Shown in pieces: positions 7,218-14,374 of a DNA stretch of 16,949 nt. The stretch is from Clostridiales bacterium. GTDB taxonomy: Bacteria; Bacillota; Clostridia; Christensenellales; Aristaeellaceae. The translations under genes and the position numbers were made by a program. How positions within the stretch are numbered: the stretch's first letter is position 1; each line of letters begins with the position of its first letter. The DNA lies in NCBI GenBank assembly GCA_019420065.1, contig JAHZHX010000009.1, positions 31,274-48,222 on the forward strand. Reading direction: 5' to 3'. Under the pieces are notes generated by a model, which worked only from the letters and a program-made list of their open reading frames with translations, was not told the origin of the DNA and searched no databases.

Positions 7218-8221
7218 AACAACTTTGTGAAATCCATGCCCCTTCGGGCGATGAAAAGCGCCTGCGCAAGGCCATCTTAGAGGAGGCGCGCGCCCTGTGC
7301 GGCGAGGAAAACGTAAAGATCGACCGCATGGGCAATGTGCTGTGCTTCCAAAAAGGCACGGAAGAAGGCCATCCGCATGTGTGCGTTTCCGCCCATATGG
7401 ACGAGGTGGGCTTCATCATCGTCGGCGCCACCGAGGACGGCCTGCTCAAATTCCGCTGCGTTGGCGGCATCGACCCGCGCGTGATCGTTTCCAAACGCGT
7501 GCTGGTGGGCGAAGAGCTGCTCCCCGGCGTGATCGGGGCGATGGCCATTCACCTGCAAACGGCTGCCGACCGGCAGCGCGTGCTCGACTATGACAGCCTG
7601 TATATTGACATAGGGGCCAAAAATAAAGAGGAAGCGCTGGCCAAATGCCCGCCTGCCTCCTATGCCTATTTCGATACCCCCTATACGCCCTTTGGCGACG
7701 GCTTTGTCTGCGCCAAGGCCTTGGACGACCGCGTAGGCTGCTATACCATGCTCAAGCTCATGGGCGAGGATTTTCCCGGCGATATCACCTACGCCTTCGT
7801 TACCCAGGAGGAAGTGGGCCTGCGCGGCGCGGGCGGCGCGGGATATACCGTTCAGCCCGATATCGCCCTGGTACTGGAAGGCACCTCTGCCAACGATATG
7901 GGCGATATTCCCTCGCAATTCCAGGTCTGCAACGCGGGTAAGGGCATTGCCGTCAGCTTTATGGACGGAGCGAGCATCGCCAACCGCAGGCTGTTTCAGC
8001 GCATGCTGAACATTGCCAAAGAGAACGGCATCAGCCATCAGGTAAAACGCGCCACCACCGGCGGCAATGACGCGGGCGCTTATCAGCGCGCGGCCGCCGG
8101 CTGCCAGACGTGCGTTTTGTCCGTCCCCTGCCGCTACATTCACAGCGGCGCGTCCGTGGCCAATCTCGCTGATATCGACTCGCAGTATGCGCTCGCGCGC
8201 GCGTTCCTGCTGAACGCTTAA
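7208..8221 (+). CDS. M42 family metallopeptidase (second of three)
   Basis: A 337-residue M42 aminopeptidase. Visible catalytic and metal positions are His63 and Asp65 (AHMDEVG), Asp173-Asp174 (LDDR), Glu201-Glu202 (TQEEVG), Glu224 (VLEGTSAND, where the first and third copies have Asp) and His312 (RYIHSG). The motif TGGNDAGAY near 284 and VGGIDPR are family features. Start GTG 7208 follows GGAGGG (7195-7200) by seven bases and overlaps the previous gene by ten bases, so the two are almost certainly translated together. The Asp/Glu exchange at the fourth metal position exists in subgroups of M42. The family is known to form 12-subunit particles, and mixed particles of two paralogues are described in archaea, so hetero-assembly with its neighbours is possible but not shown. 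Confidence 0.93.
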   Translation: MDLKQLCEIHAPSGDEKRLRKAILEEARALCGEENVKIDRMGNVLCFQKGTEEGHPHVCVSAHMDEVGFIIVGATEDGLLKFRCVGGIDPRVIVSKRVLVGEELLPGVIGAMAIHLQTAADRQRVLDYDSLYIDIGAKNKEEALAKCPPASYAYFDTPYTPFGDGFVCAKALDDRVGCYTMLKLMGEDFPGDITYAFVTQEEVGLRGAGGAGYTVQPDIALVLEGTSANDMGDIPSQFQVCNAGKGIAVSFMDGASIANRRLFQRMLNIAKENGISHQVKRATTGGNDAGAYQRAAAGCQTCVLSVPCRYIHSGASVANLADIDSQYALARAFLLNA

Positions 8222-8236
8222 AGGAGGAAAATAAAC

Positions 8237-9229
8237 ATGCTTCGCGATACACTCAAAACCCTGCTGGCCGCCTATGGCCCCACCGGCAACGAGCACGCCG
8301 TGGCAGAAGCGGTAAAAGCGCTGATCGCCCCCCACGTGGACAATATGCGTGTGGACGCGCTGGGCAACCTGATCGTGGAAAAATACGGCTCGGACGAGCA
8401 TGGCAAGCGCATCATGTTTGCCGCCCATATGGATCACATCGGCTTTGTGGTAACGGATATCGATGAAAACGGCTTTCTGCGCGTCAGCAACGTTGGCGGC
8501 GTCAATCCCACGCTTTCCAATGCCCGCCATGTCATTTTCGAAAGCGGCGCCGAAGGCGTGCTCTACTGCCAGCCCACCAAGGGCGAAGCCCAGGCAATGA
8601 AGCATTTCTTCATCGATATTGGCGCGGAAAGCAAGGAAGAAGCCGAACAGACCGTGCAGATCGGCGATATGGCGGTATACGCGCCCGACTATTTTGAGCT
8701 GGGCGCCAACCGCGTGGCCTCCCCCGCCATGGACGACCGCTGCGCCTGCGCGCTGCTGTGCGAGCTGCTCATGTACCTGGACGAGCCCAAGAACACCGTC
8801 ATCGGCGTGTTCTCCACCCAGGAGGAGGTCGGCTGCCGCGGCGCGAAGGTCGCCGCCTACGGCGTGAATCCCGACCTGGGCGTGGCGCTTGACATCACCA
8901 CCTGGGGCGACACGCCCGAGGTCAAAATCCCCTCCGTATCTCTGGGCAAGGGCGCGGCCGTCAAATTCATGGATTCGAGCATGATCGCTTCCCCCGTCGT
9001 GCGCGACGCACTGCTCAAGGCGGCACAGGACGCGGGCGTTCCCGCCCAGCGCGAGGTGCTGCCCTTTGGCGGCACGGACGGCTCCGCCATCCAGCATGCC
9101 CGCGCCGGTATTCCCGCCGGCACGCTTTCGATTCCCTGCCGTTACGCGCATTCTCCGGCGGAAACCATTGATATGCGCGATATGGAAGGCGCGCTCAAGC
9201 TCCTGCTCAAGTTTGTGGAAAACACGTAA
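8237..9229 (+). CDS. M42 family metallopeptidase (third of three)
   Basis: A 330-residue M42 aminopeptidase. His64 and Asp66 (AHMDHIG), Asp166-Asp167 (MDDR), Glu196-Glu197 (TQEEVG), Asp219 (ALDITTWGD) and His305 (RYAHSP) are in place, so the copy should be active. The residue after the AHMD motif is His instead of the Glu found in the first two copies. The PDZ-like region has VGGVNPT instead of VGG(V/I)DPR. Start ATG 8237 has a strong AAAGGAGG site and lies 15 bases after the second gene. A strong terminator follows, so the three genes appear to form one transcription unit ending here. The presence of three diverged but intact copies points to complementary peptide specificities; substrates cannot be read from the sequence. 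Confidence 0.93.
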   Translation: MLRDTLKTLLAAYGPTGNEHAVAEAVKALIAPHVDNMRVDALGNLIVEKYGSDEHGKRIMFAAHMDHIGFVVTDIDENGFLRVSNVGGVNPTLSNARHVIFESGAEGVLYCQPTKGEAQAMKHFFIDIGAESKEEAEQTVQIGDMAVYAPDYFELGANRVASPAMDDRCACALLCELLMYLDEPKNTVIGVFSTQEEVGCRGAKVAAYGVNPDLGVALDITTWGDTPEVKIPSVSLGKGAAVKFMDSSMIASPVVRDALLKAAQDAGVPAQREVLPFGGTDGSAIQHARAGIPAGTLSIPCRYAHSPAETIDMRDMEGALKLLLKFVENT

Positions 9230-9242
9230 TCCATCCCGTTTT

Positions 9243-9273
9243 TTGCCGCATTCCGGAGGAATGCGGCAATTTT
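9243..9273 (+). terminator. Terminator after the M42 genes
   Basis: A 12-bp perfect stem (TTGCCGCATTCC at 9243-9254 and its complement at 9258-9269) with a three-base loop and TTTT after it, 13 bases beyond the stop at 9229. Confidence 0.9.
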
Positions 9274-9286
9274 CTTGTCGGAACGC

Positions 9287-9315
9287 TTGACATGTTTTCA
9301 TCAACACGCTATACT
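9287..9315 (+). promoter_or_regulatory. Sigma-A promoter of the T-box/alaS unit
   Basis: TTGACA (9287-9292), a 17-base spacer, then TATACT (9310-9315). The -35 is perfect and the -10 has one mismatch. It would start RNA near 9322, just before the T-box leader. Confidence 0.88.
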
Positions 9316-9321
9316 TGTTGA

Positions 9322-9554
9322 CGAAATTCATAACATCAACGCTGACGCAGCCAAGTACCCGGAGCCATGCAGCGAGCCGATGAGAGTGAAAGTTCGGCGT
9401 TTTTCCGGCGAAGCCCCTGCCGAGTTGCAGCCAGAAATCCAGTAAGGTCTGCCGGTTCCTACCGTTATCAGGCATGAGGTGGGCGCGCAAGCGTCAATCG
9501 AAGTGGTACCGCGAATTGTGTCTGTTCGTCTTCGAAGCGTACAGGCACATTTTT
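9322..9554 (+). ncRNA. Alanine-specific T-box riboswitch leader of alaS
   Basis: A T-box leader that reads the charging state of tRNA(Ala). Stem I has the S-turn pair AGTA (9354-9357) and GAA (9410-9412) on each side of a CCGG/CCGG helix. The triplet directly after GAA is GCC (9413-9415), an alanine codon and the likely specifier. Lower pairings CAAC/GTTG and GCAG/CTGC support the stem. The T-box motif AAGTGGTACCGCG is at 9501-9513. The antiterminator can form from TCGAAG (9498-9503) and GCGAA (9511-9515) pairing with the continuous strand TTCGTCTTCGA (9525-9535), leaving a seven-base bulge TGGTACC. The TGGT end pairs with a tRNA 3' end ACCA, which fits discriminator A73. The competing terminator is listed separately. 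Uncharged tRNA(Ala) should therefore raise alaS expression. Confidence 0.93.
9518..9554 (+). terminator. T-box-controlled terminator hairpin
   Basis: GTGTCTGT (9518-9525) pairs with ACAGGCAC (9541-9548) with one G-U pair, with partial inner pairing, and is followed by TTTTT at 9550-9554. Its 5' arm and loop share bases 9518-9535 with the antiterminator, so the two structures exclude each other. Confidence 0.85.
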
Positions 9555-9577
9555 ATTGTCAAAAGGAGTGTATGAGC

Positions 9578-11548
9578 ATGAAATCTCTTTCCGCCAACGA
9601 GCTGCGCGCGCTGTTTCTCAAGTTCTTTCAGGAAAAAGGGCACAGCGTGATCCCTTCCGCATCCGTCATCCCCGAGAATGATCCTACCGTTCTGTTCACG
9701 ACCGCCGGCATGCATCCCCTCGTCCCCTATCTGCTGGGCCAGAAGCATCCGCAGGGCACGCGCCTGACCGACGTGCAAAAGTGCATTCGCACCGGTGATA
9801 TTGACGAAGTGGGCGACATGAGCCACCTGACCTTTTTTGAAATGCTGGGCAACTGGAGCCTGGGCGACTATTTCAAAAAGGAAATGATCCCCTGGAGCTG
9901 GGAATTCCTCACCAGCCCGGAATGGCTGGGCATCGACCCGGACAAGCTGGCCTTTACCGTCTTTGAAGGCGACGACGACTGCCCGCGCGACGAGGAGGCC
10001 GCCTCGCTCTGGCGCTCCTGCGGCGTAAAGGACGACCACCTGTTCTACCTGCCAAAAGAGCATAACTGGTGGGGGCCTGCCGGTGTGACCGGTCCCTGCG
10101 GCCCGGATACCGAGATGTTCATCATCACCAAAAAGCCCTGCGGCCCAAACTGTTCCCCCGCATGCAAGTGCGGCGCGTATCTGGAAGTCTGGAACGACGT
10201 GTTCATGCAGTACAACAAGCAGAAGGACGGCTCTTTCCTGCCCCTCTCGCAGAAAAACGTGGATACCGGCATGGGGCTTGAACGCACCATCTGCGTGCTC
10301 AACGGCAAAAAGAGCGTTTATGAAACCGACGTTTTTGCCCGCATCCTGGCCAAGATCGAGGAGCTGTCCGGAAAGCATTATACCGCGGAGGATGAAAACA
10401 CCAAGGCCTTCCGCATCGTGGCCGACCATCTGCGCACCGCCACCTTCATCATCGGTGATCCGCGCGGCATTGCTCCTTCCAACGTGGGCCAGGGCTATAT
10501 CCTGCGCCGTCTGATCCGCCGCGCCGTGCGCTACGGCATGGGCCTGGGGCTGTCCGAAGGCTTCACCGCGCAGGTGGCCGAGGTCATCATCGACCAGTAC
10601 AAGGAGGTTTATCCCGAGCTGGCGCAAAACGCCGCCTTCGTCCTCGAACAGCTCACGCTGGAAGAAGGCCGCTTTGCCCGTACCCTCAAGCAGGGCGAAA
10701 AGGAATTTGACAAAGTGCTTGGCAACCTGCGCCGTACCCGCGAGGCCATGGAAAAGATCCTTGCCGACGAAACGCTCGCCGCCGCCGAAGAGGCGGTCAA
10801 AACCCACGTGCTGCGCCCCTCGCCCGATATGCTGGCCGCCGTGGAAGCGGTCAAGGCAGGCGATATCGCCGCCGTCAAACGCGAGTGCGCCGCCATCCGC
10901 GACCGCTTGAGCATGATCGACGGCCGCAGCGCCTTCAAGCTCTATGACACCTACGGCTTCCCGATTGAGATCACCAAGGAGCTGGCCGCCGAGCATGGTC
11001 TGACGGTGGACGAAGAAGATTTTGCCAAACGCTTCGAACAGCATCAGGCAACCTCCCGCAGCGGCGCGGAGCAGATTTTCAAGGGCGGCCTGGCCGACCA
11101 CAGCGAGCAGACCACCTGCCTGCATACCGCCACGCATCTTTTGCAGGCGGCGCTGCGTCAGGTCTTGGGCGACGAGGTGCATCAGAAGGGCTCCAACATC
11201 ACCGCCGAGCGCCTGCGCTTTGACTTTACCTTTGGCCGCAAGGTGACCAAGGAAGAGCTGGCCGAAGTGGAAAAGCTTGTGAATGAGGCCATTGCCGCCA
11301 AGGCCCCCATTACCATGGAAGAGATGACCGTAGCCGAGGCCAAGGCCCAGGGTGCAATGGGACTTTTTGAAAGCAAGTACGGCGAAATCGTGCGCGTATA
11401 CACCATGGGCAAATATTCCAAGGAAATCTGCGGCGGCCCCCATGCCAGCAATACGGGCGATCTGGTCTCCTTCAAGATCATGAAAGAAGAGGCCTCCTCC
11501 GCCGGCGTGCGCCGCATTAAGGCCACCATCGGCCGCAAAGCGGAATAA
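9578..11548 (+). CDS. alaS: Alanyl-tRNA synthetase, compact form without the C-terminal C-Ala domain
   Basis: A 656-residue AlaRS that charges tRNA(Ala). The catalytic domain (about 1-245) has the start NELRALFLKFFQEKGH, TTAGMHPLVPY, FFEMLGNWSLGDYFKKE and DTGMGLERT. A cysteine-rich insert (Cys188, 192, 196, 198) may bind a metal. A helical tRNA-recognition region follows, then the editing domain with the metal set HTATH (His516, His520) and CGGPH (Cys618, His622), which removes wrongly attached Ser or Gly. The protein stops about 30 residues after CGGPH, at TIGRKAE. Usual bacterial AlaRS runs to about 870 residues with a C-Ala domain, which is absent here. A terminator directly follows and no remnant is seen, so this is not a frameshift. 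Start: ATG 9578 is nine bases from AAAAGGAG; ATG 9572 is only three bases away, and the earlier open frame overlaps the T-box. Confidence 0.95.
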   Translation: MKSLSANELRALFLKFFQEKGHSVIPSASVIPENDPTVLFTTAGMHPLVPYLLGQKHPQGTRLTDVQKCIRTGDIDEVGDMSHLTFFEMLGNWSLGDYFKKEMIPWSWEFLTSPEWLGIDPDKLAFTVFEGDDDCPRDEEAASLWRSCGVKDDHLFYLPKEHNWWGPAGVTGPCGPDTEMFIITKKPCGPNCSPACKCGAYLEVWNDVFMQYNKQKDGSFLPLSQKNVDTGMGLERTICVLNGKKSVYETDVFARILAKIEELSGKHYTAEDENTKAFRIVADHLRTATFIIGDPRGIAPSNVGQGYILRRLIRRAVRYGMGLGLSEGFTAQVAEVIIDQYKEVYPELAQNAAFVLEQLTLEEGRFARTLKQGEKEFDKVLGNLRRTREAMEKILADETLAAAEEAVKTHVLRPSPDMLAAVEAVKAGDIAAVKRECAAIRDRLSMIDGRSAFKLYDTYGFPIEITKELAAEHGLTVDEEDFAKRFEQHQATSRSGAEQIFKGGLADHSEQTTCLHTATHLLQAALRQVLGDEVHQKGSNITAERLRFDFTFGRKVTKEELAEVEKLVNEAIAAKAPITMEEMTVAEAKAQGAMGLFESKYGEIVRVYTMGKYSKEICGGPHASNTGDLVSFKIMKEEASSAGVRRIKATIGRKAE

Positions 11549-11562
11549 AGCAGCATCTTTTT

Positions 11563-11593
11563 ACAGGAAGTTTGTTCGTAAACTTCCTGTTTT
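11563..11593 (+). terminator. Terminator after alaS
   Basis: An 11-bp perfect stem (ACAGGAAGTTT at 11563-11573 and its complement at 11580-11590) with a six-base loop and a TTTT end. It lies 14 bases after the alaS stop and just before the next gene. Confidence 0.88.
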
Positions 11594-11608
11594 GGTGAAG
11601 AAAGCGAG

Positions 11609-12136
11609 ATGATTGACGTGCATTTGATTGAAACTGAGCGCCTGTTTCTGCGTCCCATGACGCAGAAGGACTTTCCCGCGCTTTGCAAAATTCTGAAGGA
11701 CAAGGATGTAATGTATGCCTACGAGCACGCTTTTTCGGATGAGGAAGCACAAGCCTGGCTTGACAAGCAGCTGCTGCGCTATGAAAAGGACGGGTTTGGC
11801 CTATGGGCAGTCGTGCTAAAGCGCAGCGGGGAAATGATTGGGCAATGCGGCCTTAGCTGGCAGGACTGGAACGGGAAACAGGTGCTCGAGGTAGGATATT
11901 TGTTTCAAAAGGCTTTCTGGCATCAGGGCTACGCCGCCGAGGCTGCCATCGCCTGTAAAAATTACGCCTTTGATACGCTGCACGCCTCCGAAGTTTATTC
12001 TATCATCCGCGATACCAATCTGCCTTCCCAGCGTGTTGCCTGCCGCAATGGCATGATGCCCGTCGGCCGTTTTGTCAAACATTATTATGGCGTTGATATG
12101 CCGCATGTAGTTTTTCAGATCAAACGACCCGGTTGA
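11609..12136 (+). CDS. GNAT family N-acetyltransferase (RimJ/RimL-like)
   Basis: A 175-residue acetyltransferase of the GNAT superfamily, which moves the acetyl group from acetyl-CoA to an amine. It opens with IETERLFLRPMTQKDF, the usual first strand and helix of the RimJ/RimL-like branch. The acetyl-CoA binding loop is QKAFWHQGYAAEA (residues 100-112), followed by SIIRDTNLPSQRVACRNGM, the typical 'N-x-x-S' motif before the last helix. The members of this branch acetylate ribosomal proteins, other protein N-termini or small amines, so the substrate here is unknown. It has only a weak ribosome binding site (GAAGAAAGCGAG). It sits between two terminators and so is probably its own transcription unit or is fed by readthrough from alaS. 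Confidence 0.88.
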   Translation: MIDVHLIETERLFLRPMTQKDFPALCKILKDKDVMYAYEHAFSDEEAQAWLDKQLLRYEKDGFGLWAVVLKRSGEMIGQCGLSWQDWNGKQVLEVGYLFQKAFWHQGYAAEAAIACKNYAFDTLHASEVYSIIRDTNLPSQRVACRNGMMPVGRFVKHYYGVDMPHVVFQIKRPG

Positions 12137-12150
12137 AGCACCGCTTTCAT

Positions 12151-12189
12151 AAAACATCCCTTTCTCGCCTTAGATCGGGATGTTTTTTT
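12151..12189 (+). terminator. Terminator after the acetyltransferase gene
   Basis: A 10-bp stem (AAAACATCCC at 12151-12160 and GGGATGTTTT at 12177-12186) with a 16-base loop and a T run to 12189. Confidence 0.88.
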
Positions 12190-12443
12190 CTGCATTTGGT
12201 TCCGTTCTTAACACTATCTTAATAAACACAAAAAATACAAACAATTCTGCTGATTTTTTCCCATTTTTCCCGAACGTTCGCCCTATAAGACAAAAAATGA
12301 TATTTTCATTCTATTAATTTTCTAAAAAAAATGTAACATTATAGATTTTTGCGAATTTTGCGTTATAATATTTATTGTAAATATATATTTTAGGTGTCCA
12401 ATCAGGCACAAATATTTCCCATGATAGGAGTGAGCGCGGTCGC
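12190..12443 (+). other. AT-rich intergenic region with a possible promoter
   Basis: About 250 bases without a credible gene, much richer in A and T than its surroundings. It contains several T and A runs, a perfect 10-base palindrome CGAACGTTCG (12271-12280), and a perfect -10 hexamer TATAAT (12364-12369) about 80 bases before the RDD gene. No good -35 lies 16-18 bases upstream (best TAGATT, three of six). I list it as the probable promoter region of the downstream RDD/ABC genes, without claiming a regulator. Confidence 0.5.
12364..12369 (+). promoter_or_regulatory. Possible -10 element upstream of the RDD gene
   Basis: Perfect TATAAT in AT-rich DNA. The -35 is weak (TAGATT at 12342-12347, spacer 16). 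Confidence 0.3.
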
Positions 12444-13205
12444 ATGATTTATGACCTGCAAAAGGCAAGCATGTGGAAACGCATTTCCGCCTTTCTTTTT
12501 GATGCCATTCTGCTGGGCATTGTTGCGGTTTTGTTCGGATGGCTGCTTTCCAATGCGCTTGGCTATGATCGTTATAACGACGCTCTCAATAAAAGCTATG
12601 AAAAATATGCCGAAGAATTTCAGGTAAATTTCAATATGTCCTTAAGCGACTATGAGAACATGACGCCGGAGGAAGCGCAGCGGCTGGACAGCGCCTATGC
12701 CGCCCTGTCTGCCGACAGCACCGCCGTCCACGCCTATGATATGATGATCCAGTTAACGCTGCTCATCATCTCCATCGGTTTGCTGCTGGCCTTCCTGCTG
12801 ATGGAATTTGCCGTCCCGCTCCTCTTTGGCAACGGCCAAACGCTGGGCAAAAAGGTATTTGGTCTCGGCCTGATGCGCAGCGACGGCGTCAAAATCAGCG
12901 CCGTTTCCCTCTTTATCCGTACCGTGCTTGGCAAATACACCATCGAAACGATGATCCCTGTGCTGATTCTGATTATGATTTACTGGGGCAGCATCGGCAT
13001 TGTCGGCCCCGTTGTTCTGCTGCTGATCCTTGTTATCCAGGCCGCGGTATTGATCGCGACCCGCACCAACGCGCTGATCCACGATCTGCTGGCCGGCACG
13101 GTTGCCGTGGATATTGCCAGCCAGATGATTTTCGACACCATGGACGACATGATCGCCTACAAGCAGAAGGTCCATGCGGAAGCCGCCGCCCGGCAGGCAT
13201 ATTAA
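12444..13205 (+). CDS. RDD family membrane protein
   Basis: A 253-residue membrane protein of the RDD family. The signature is MWKRISAFLFDAILL near the start (Arg13, Asp20), GQTLGKKVFGLGLMR at 131-145, and NALIHDLLAGTVAVD with Asp214 near the end. Likely membrane segments are at about 16-38, 101-126, 168-182 and 184-206. Between the first two lies a charged, probably extracytoplasmic loop of about 60 residues (41-98) that is longer than in minimal RDD proteins. The molecular role of most RDD proteins is unknown; a few are linked to ion or sodium/proton transport. Start ATG 12444 lies 13 bases after AGGAG, which is long, so ATG 12471 (residue 10, just before WKR) is an alternative. It is 56 bases before the ABC operon on the same strand and may be cotranscribed with it. 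Confidence 0.85.
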   Translation: MIYDLQKASMWKRISAFLFDAILLGIVAVLFGWLLSNALGYDRYNDALNKSYEKYAEEFQVNFNMSLSDYENMTPEEAQRLDSAYAALSADSTAVHAYDMMIQLTLLIISIGLLLAFLLMEFAVPLLFGNGQTLGKKVFGLGLMRSDGVKISAVSLFIRTVLGKYTIETMIPVLILIMIYWGSIGIVGPVVLLLILVIQAAVLIATRTNALIHDLLAGTVAVDIASQMIFDTMDDMIAYKQKVHAEAAARQAY

Positions 13206-13216
13206 ATATGTAATCA

Positions 13217-13239
13217 AAATTTGTCCCTGCGGCAAATTT
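13217..13239 (+). other. Small hairpin between the RDD gene and the ABC operon
   Basis: AAATTTG (13217-13223) pairs with CAAATTT (13233-13239), with extra inner T-G and C-G pairs. There is no T run after it, so it is not a standard terminator; it may mark a processing site or a weak stop. It lies 22 bases before the ATPase start codon. Confidence 0.4.
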
Positions 13240-13261
13240 GCAAAAGAAGAAAGGGGATTCT

Positions 13262-14374
13262 ATGAAAATCGTTCTGCAAAACCTGACAAAGATTTTTCCC
13301 AGCCGGAACAAAAAGTCTGACGAAGAAGTTGTAGCCGTTAACAACTTCAACTTTGAAATTCCTGATGGCAAGCTCATCGGTTTGCTGGGTCCCTCCGGCT
13401 GCGGCAAAAGCACCACGCTCTATATGATCAGCGGCCTGCAAAAGCCCACCAGCGGCAAAATCTTTTTCGGCGACGATGATGTGACCGAGCTGTCCACGGA
13501 AAACAGAGGCATCGGCCTGGTGTTCCAGAACTATGCGCTGTATCCGCACATGACCGTGAAGCAGAACATCCTTTTCCCGCTGCAAAACCTCAAGGGCGAG
13601 GATAAGCTGAGCAAGGAGCAAATGCTCGAACGCGCCTATAACGCCGCCCGCCTGGTGCAGATCGAAAATCTGATGGAGCGCAAGCCCAGCGAGCTGTCCG
13701 GCGGCCAGCAGCAGCGCGTTGCCATCGCCCGCGCGCTGGTAAAAATGCCGCGCGTTCTTTTGCTGGACGAGCCGCTTTCCAACCTGGACGCCCGCCTGCG
13801 CCTGCAAACCCGCGAGGAAATCCGCCGTATTCAGAAAGAAACCAAGATTACCACCGTCTTTGTTACCCACGATCAGGAAGAGGCCATGAGCATTTCCGAC
13901 ATGATCGTTGTGATGAAGCTGGGGATCGTGCAGCAGATCGGCAAACCGCAGGAAGTATACGACAGCCCGGCCAACCTTTTTGTTGCCAAGTTCCTGGGGA
14001 CCCCGCCGATCAACGTGTTCAACGGCGCGGTCAAAGGCGGCAGGCTGTATATCGGCGGCGACGCGGTGCTGGATACGCCGGGCGTTGCCGACCAGGAGGT
14101 CACCGTGGGCGTTCGCCCCGAGGGCTTTATCCCGGACGAAAACGGTCCGCTCAAGTGCCGCCTGAGCAACGTTGAAGTCATGGGCCGCGACGTAAGCATC
14201 GTTGCCATGCACGAAGCCTCTGTCAATCCCATCATCCGTTCCATCATCAATTCCGATACCCGCATCGATGAATCCAGTAAAACGGTTTGTTACTCCCTCA
14301 AACCGCATAAAACATTCATTTTCAACAAAGAAACCGAGGAACGCATCTTTTTTGAGGTGAAACAGCATGGTTGA
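13262..14374 (+). CDS. ABC importer ATP-binding protein (UgpC/MsmK/MalK type)
   Basis: A 370-residue ATPase of the carbohydrate importer class that powers uptake at the inner face of the membrane. Walker A is GPSGCGKST (43-51), the Q-loop FQN at 89, the signature LSGGQQQR (145-152), Walker B VLLLDEP (165-171), D-loop NLDAR and H-loop His203 in VTHDQEEA. A C-terminal TOBE region (about 255-367), which in MalK relatives is regulatory or contacts the sugar-sensing partner, begins at INVFNGAV. Start ATG 13262 follows GAAAGGGGA by about seven bases; the earlier frame start at 13238 has no such site. The stop overlaps the first permease by eight bases. Having its own ATPase as first gene means this importer need not share one. 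Confidence 0.95.
   Translation: MKIVLQNLTKIFPSRNKKSDEEVVAVNNFNFEIPDGKLIGLLGPSGCGKSTTLYMISGLQKPTSGKIFFGDDDVTELSTENRGIGLVFQNYALYPHMTVKQNILFPLQNLKGEDKLSKEQMLERAYNAARLVQIENLMERKPSELSGGQQQRVAIARALVKMPRVLLLDEPLSNLDARLRLQTREEIRRIQKETKITTVFVTHDQEEAMSISDMIVVMKLGIVQQIGKPQEVYDSPANLFVAKFLGTPPINVFNGAVKGGRLYIGGDAVLDTPGVADQEVTVGVRPEGFIPDENGPLKCRLSNVEVMGRDVSIVAMHEASVNPIIRSIINSDTRIDESSKTVCYSLKPHKTFIFNKETEERIFFEVKQHG

Noticed and set aside
7277..9490. A 737-codon open frame on the minus strand opposite the M42 genes
   Set aside because: It is a shadow of GC-rich genes on the other strand: low-complexity, rich in H, G, A and Q, no family resemblance, and it crosses a terminator and a promoter.
9494..11443. A 649-codon open frame on the minus strand opposite alaS
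   Set aside because: Same reason: antisense of a GC-rich conserved gene with no recognisable motif and no ribosome binding site logic; alaS is certain.
12271..12280. Palindrome CGAACGTTCG as a LexA/SOS box
   Set aside because: The SOS box of Gram-positives needs four bases between CGAAC and GTTCG; here there are none. It may be chance or an unknown operator.
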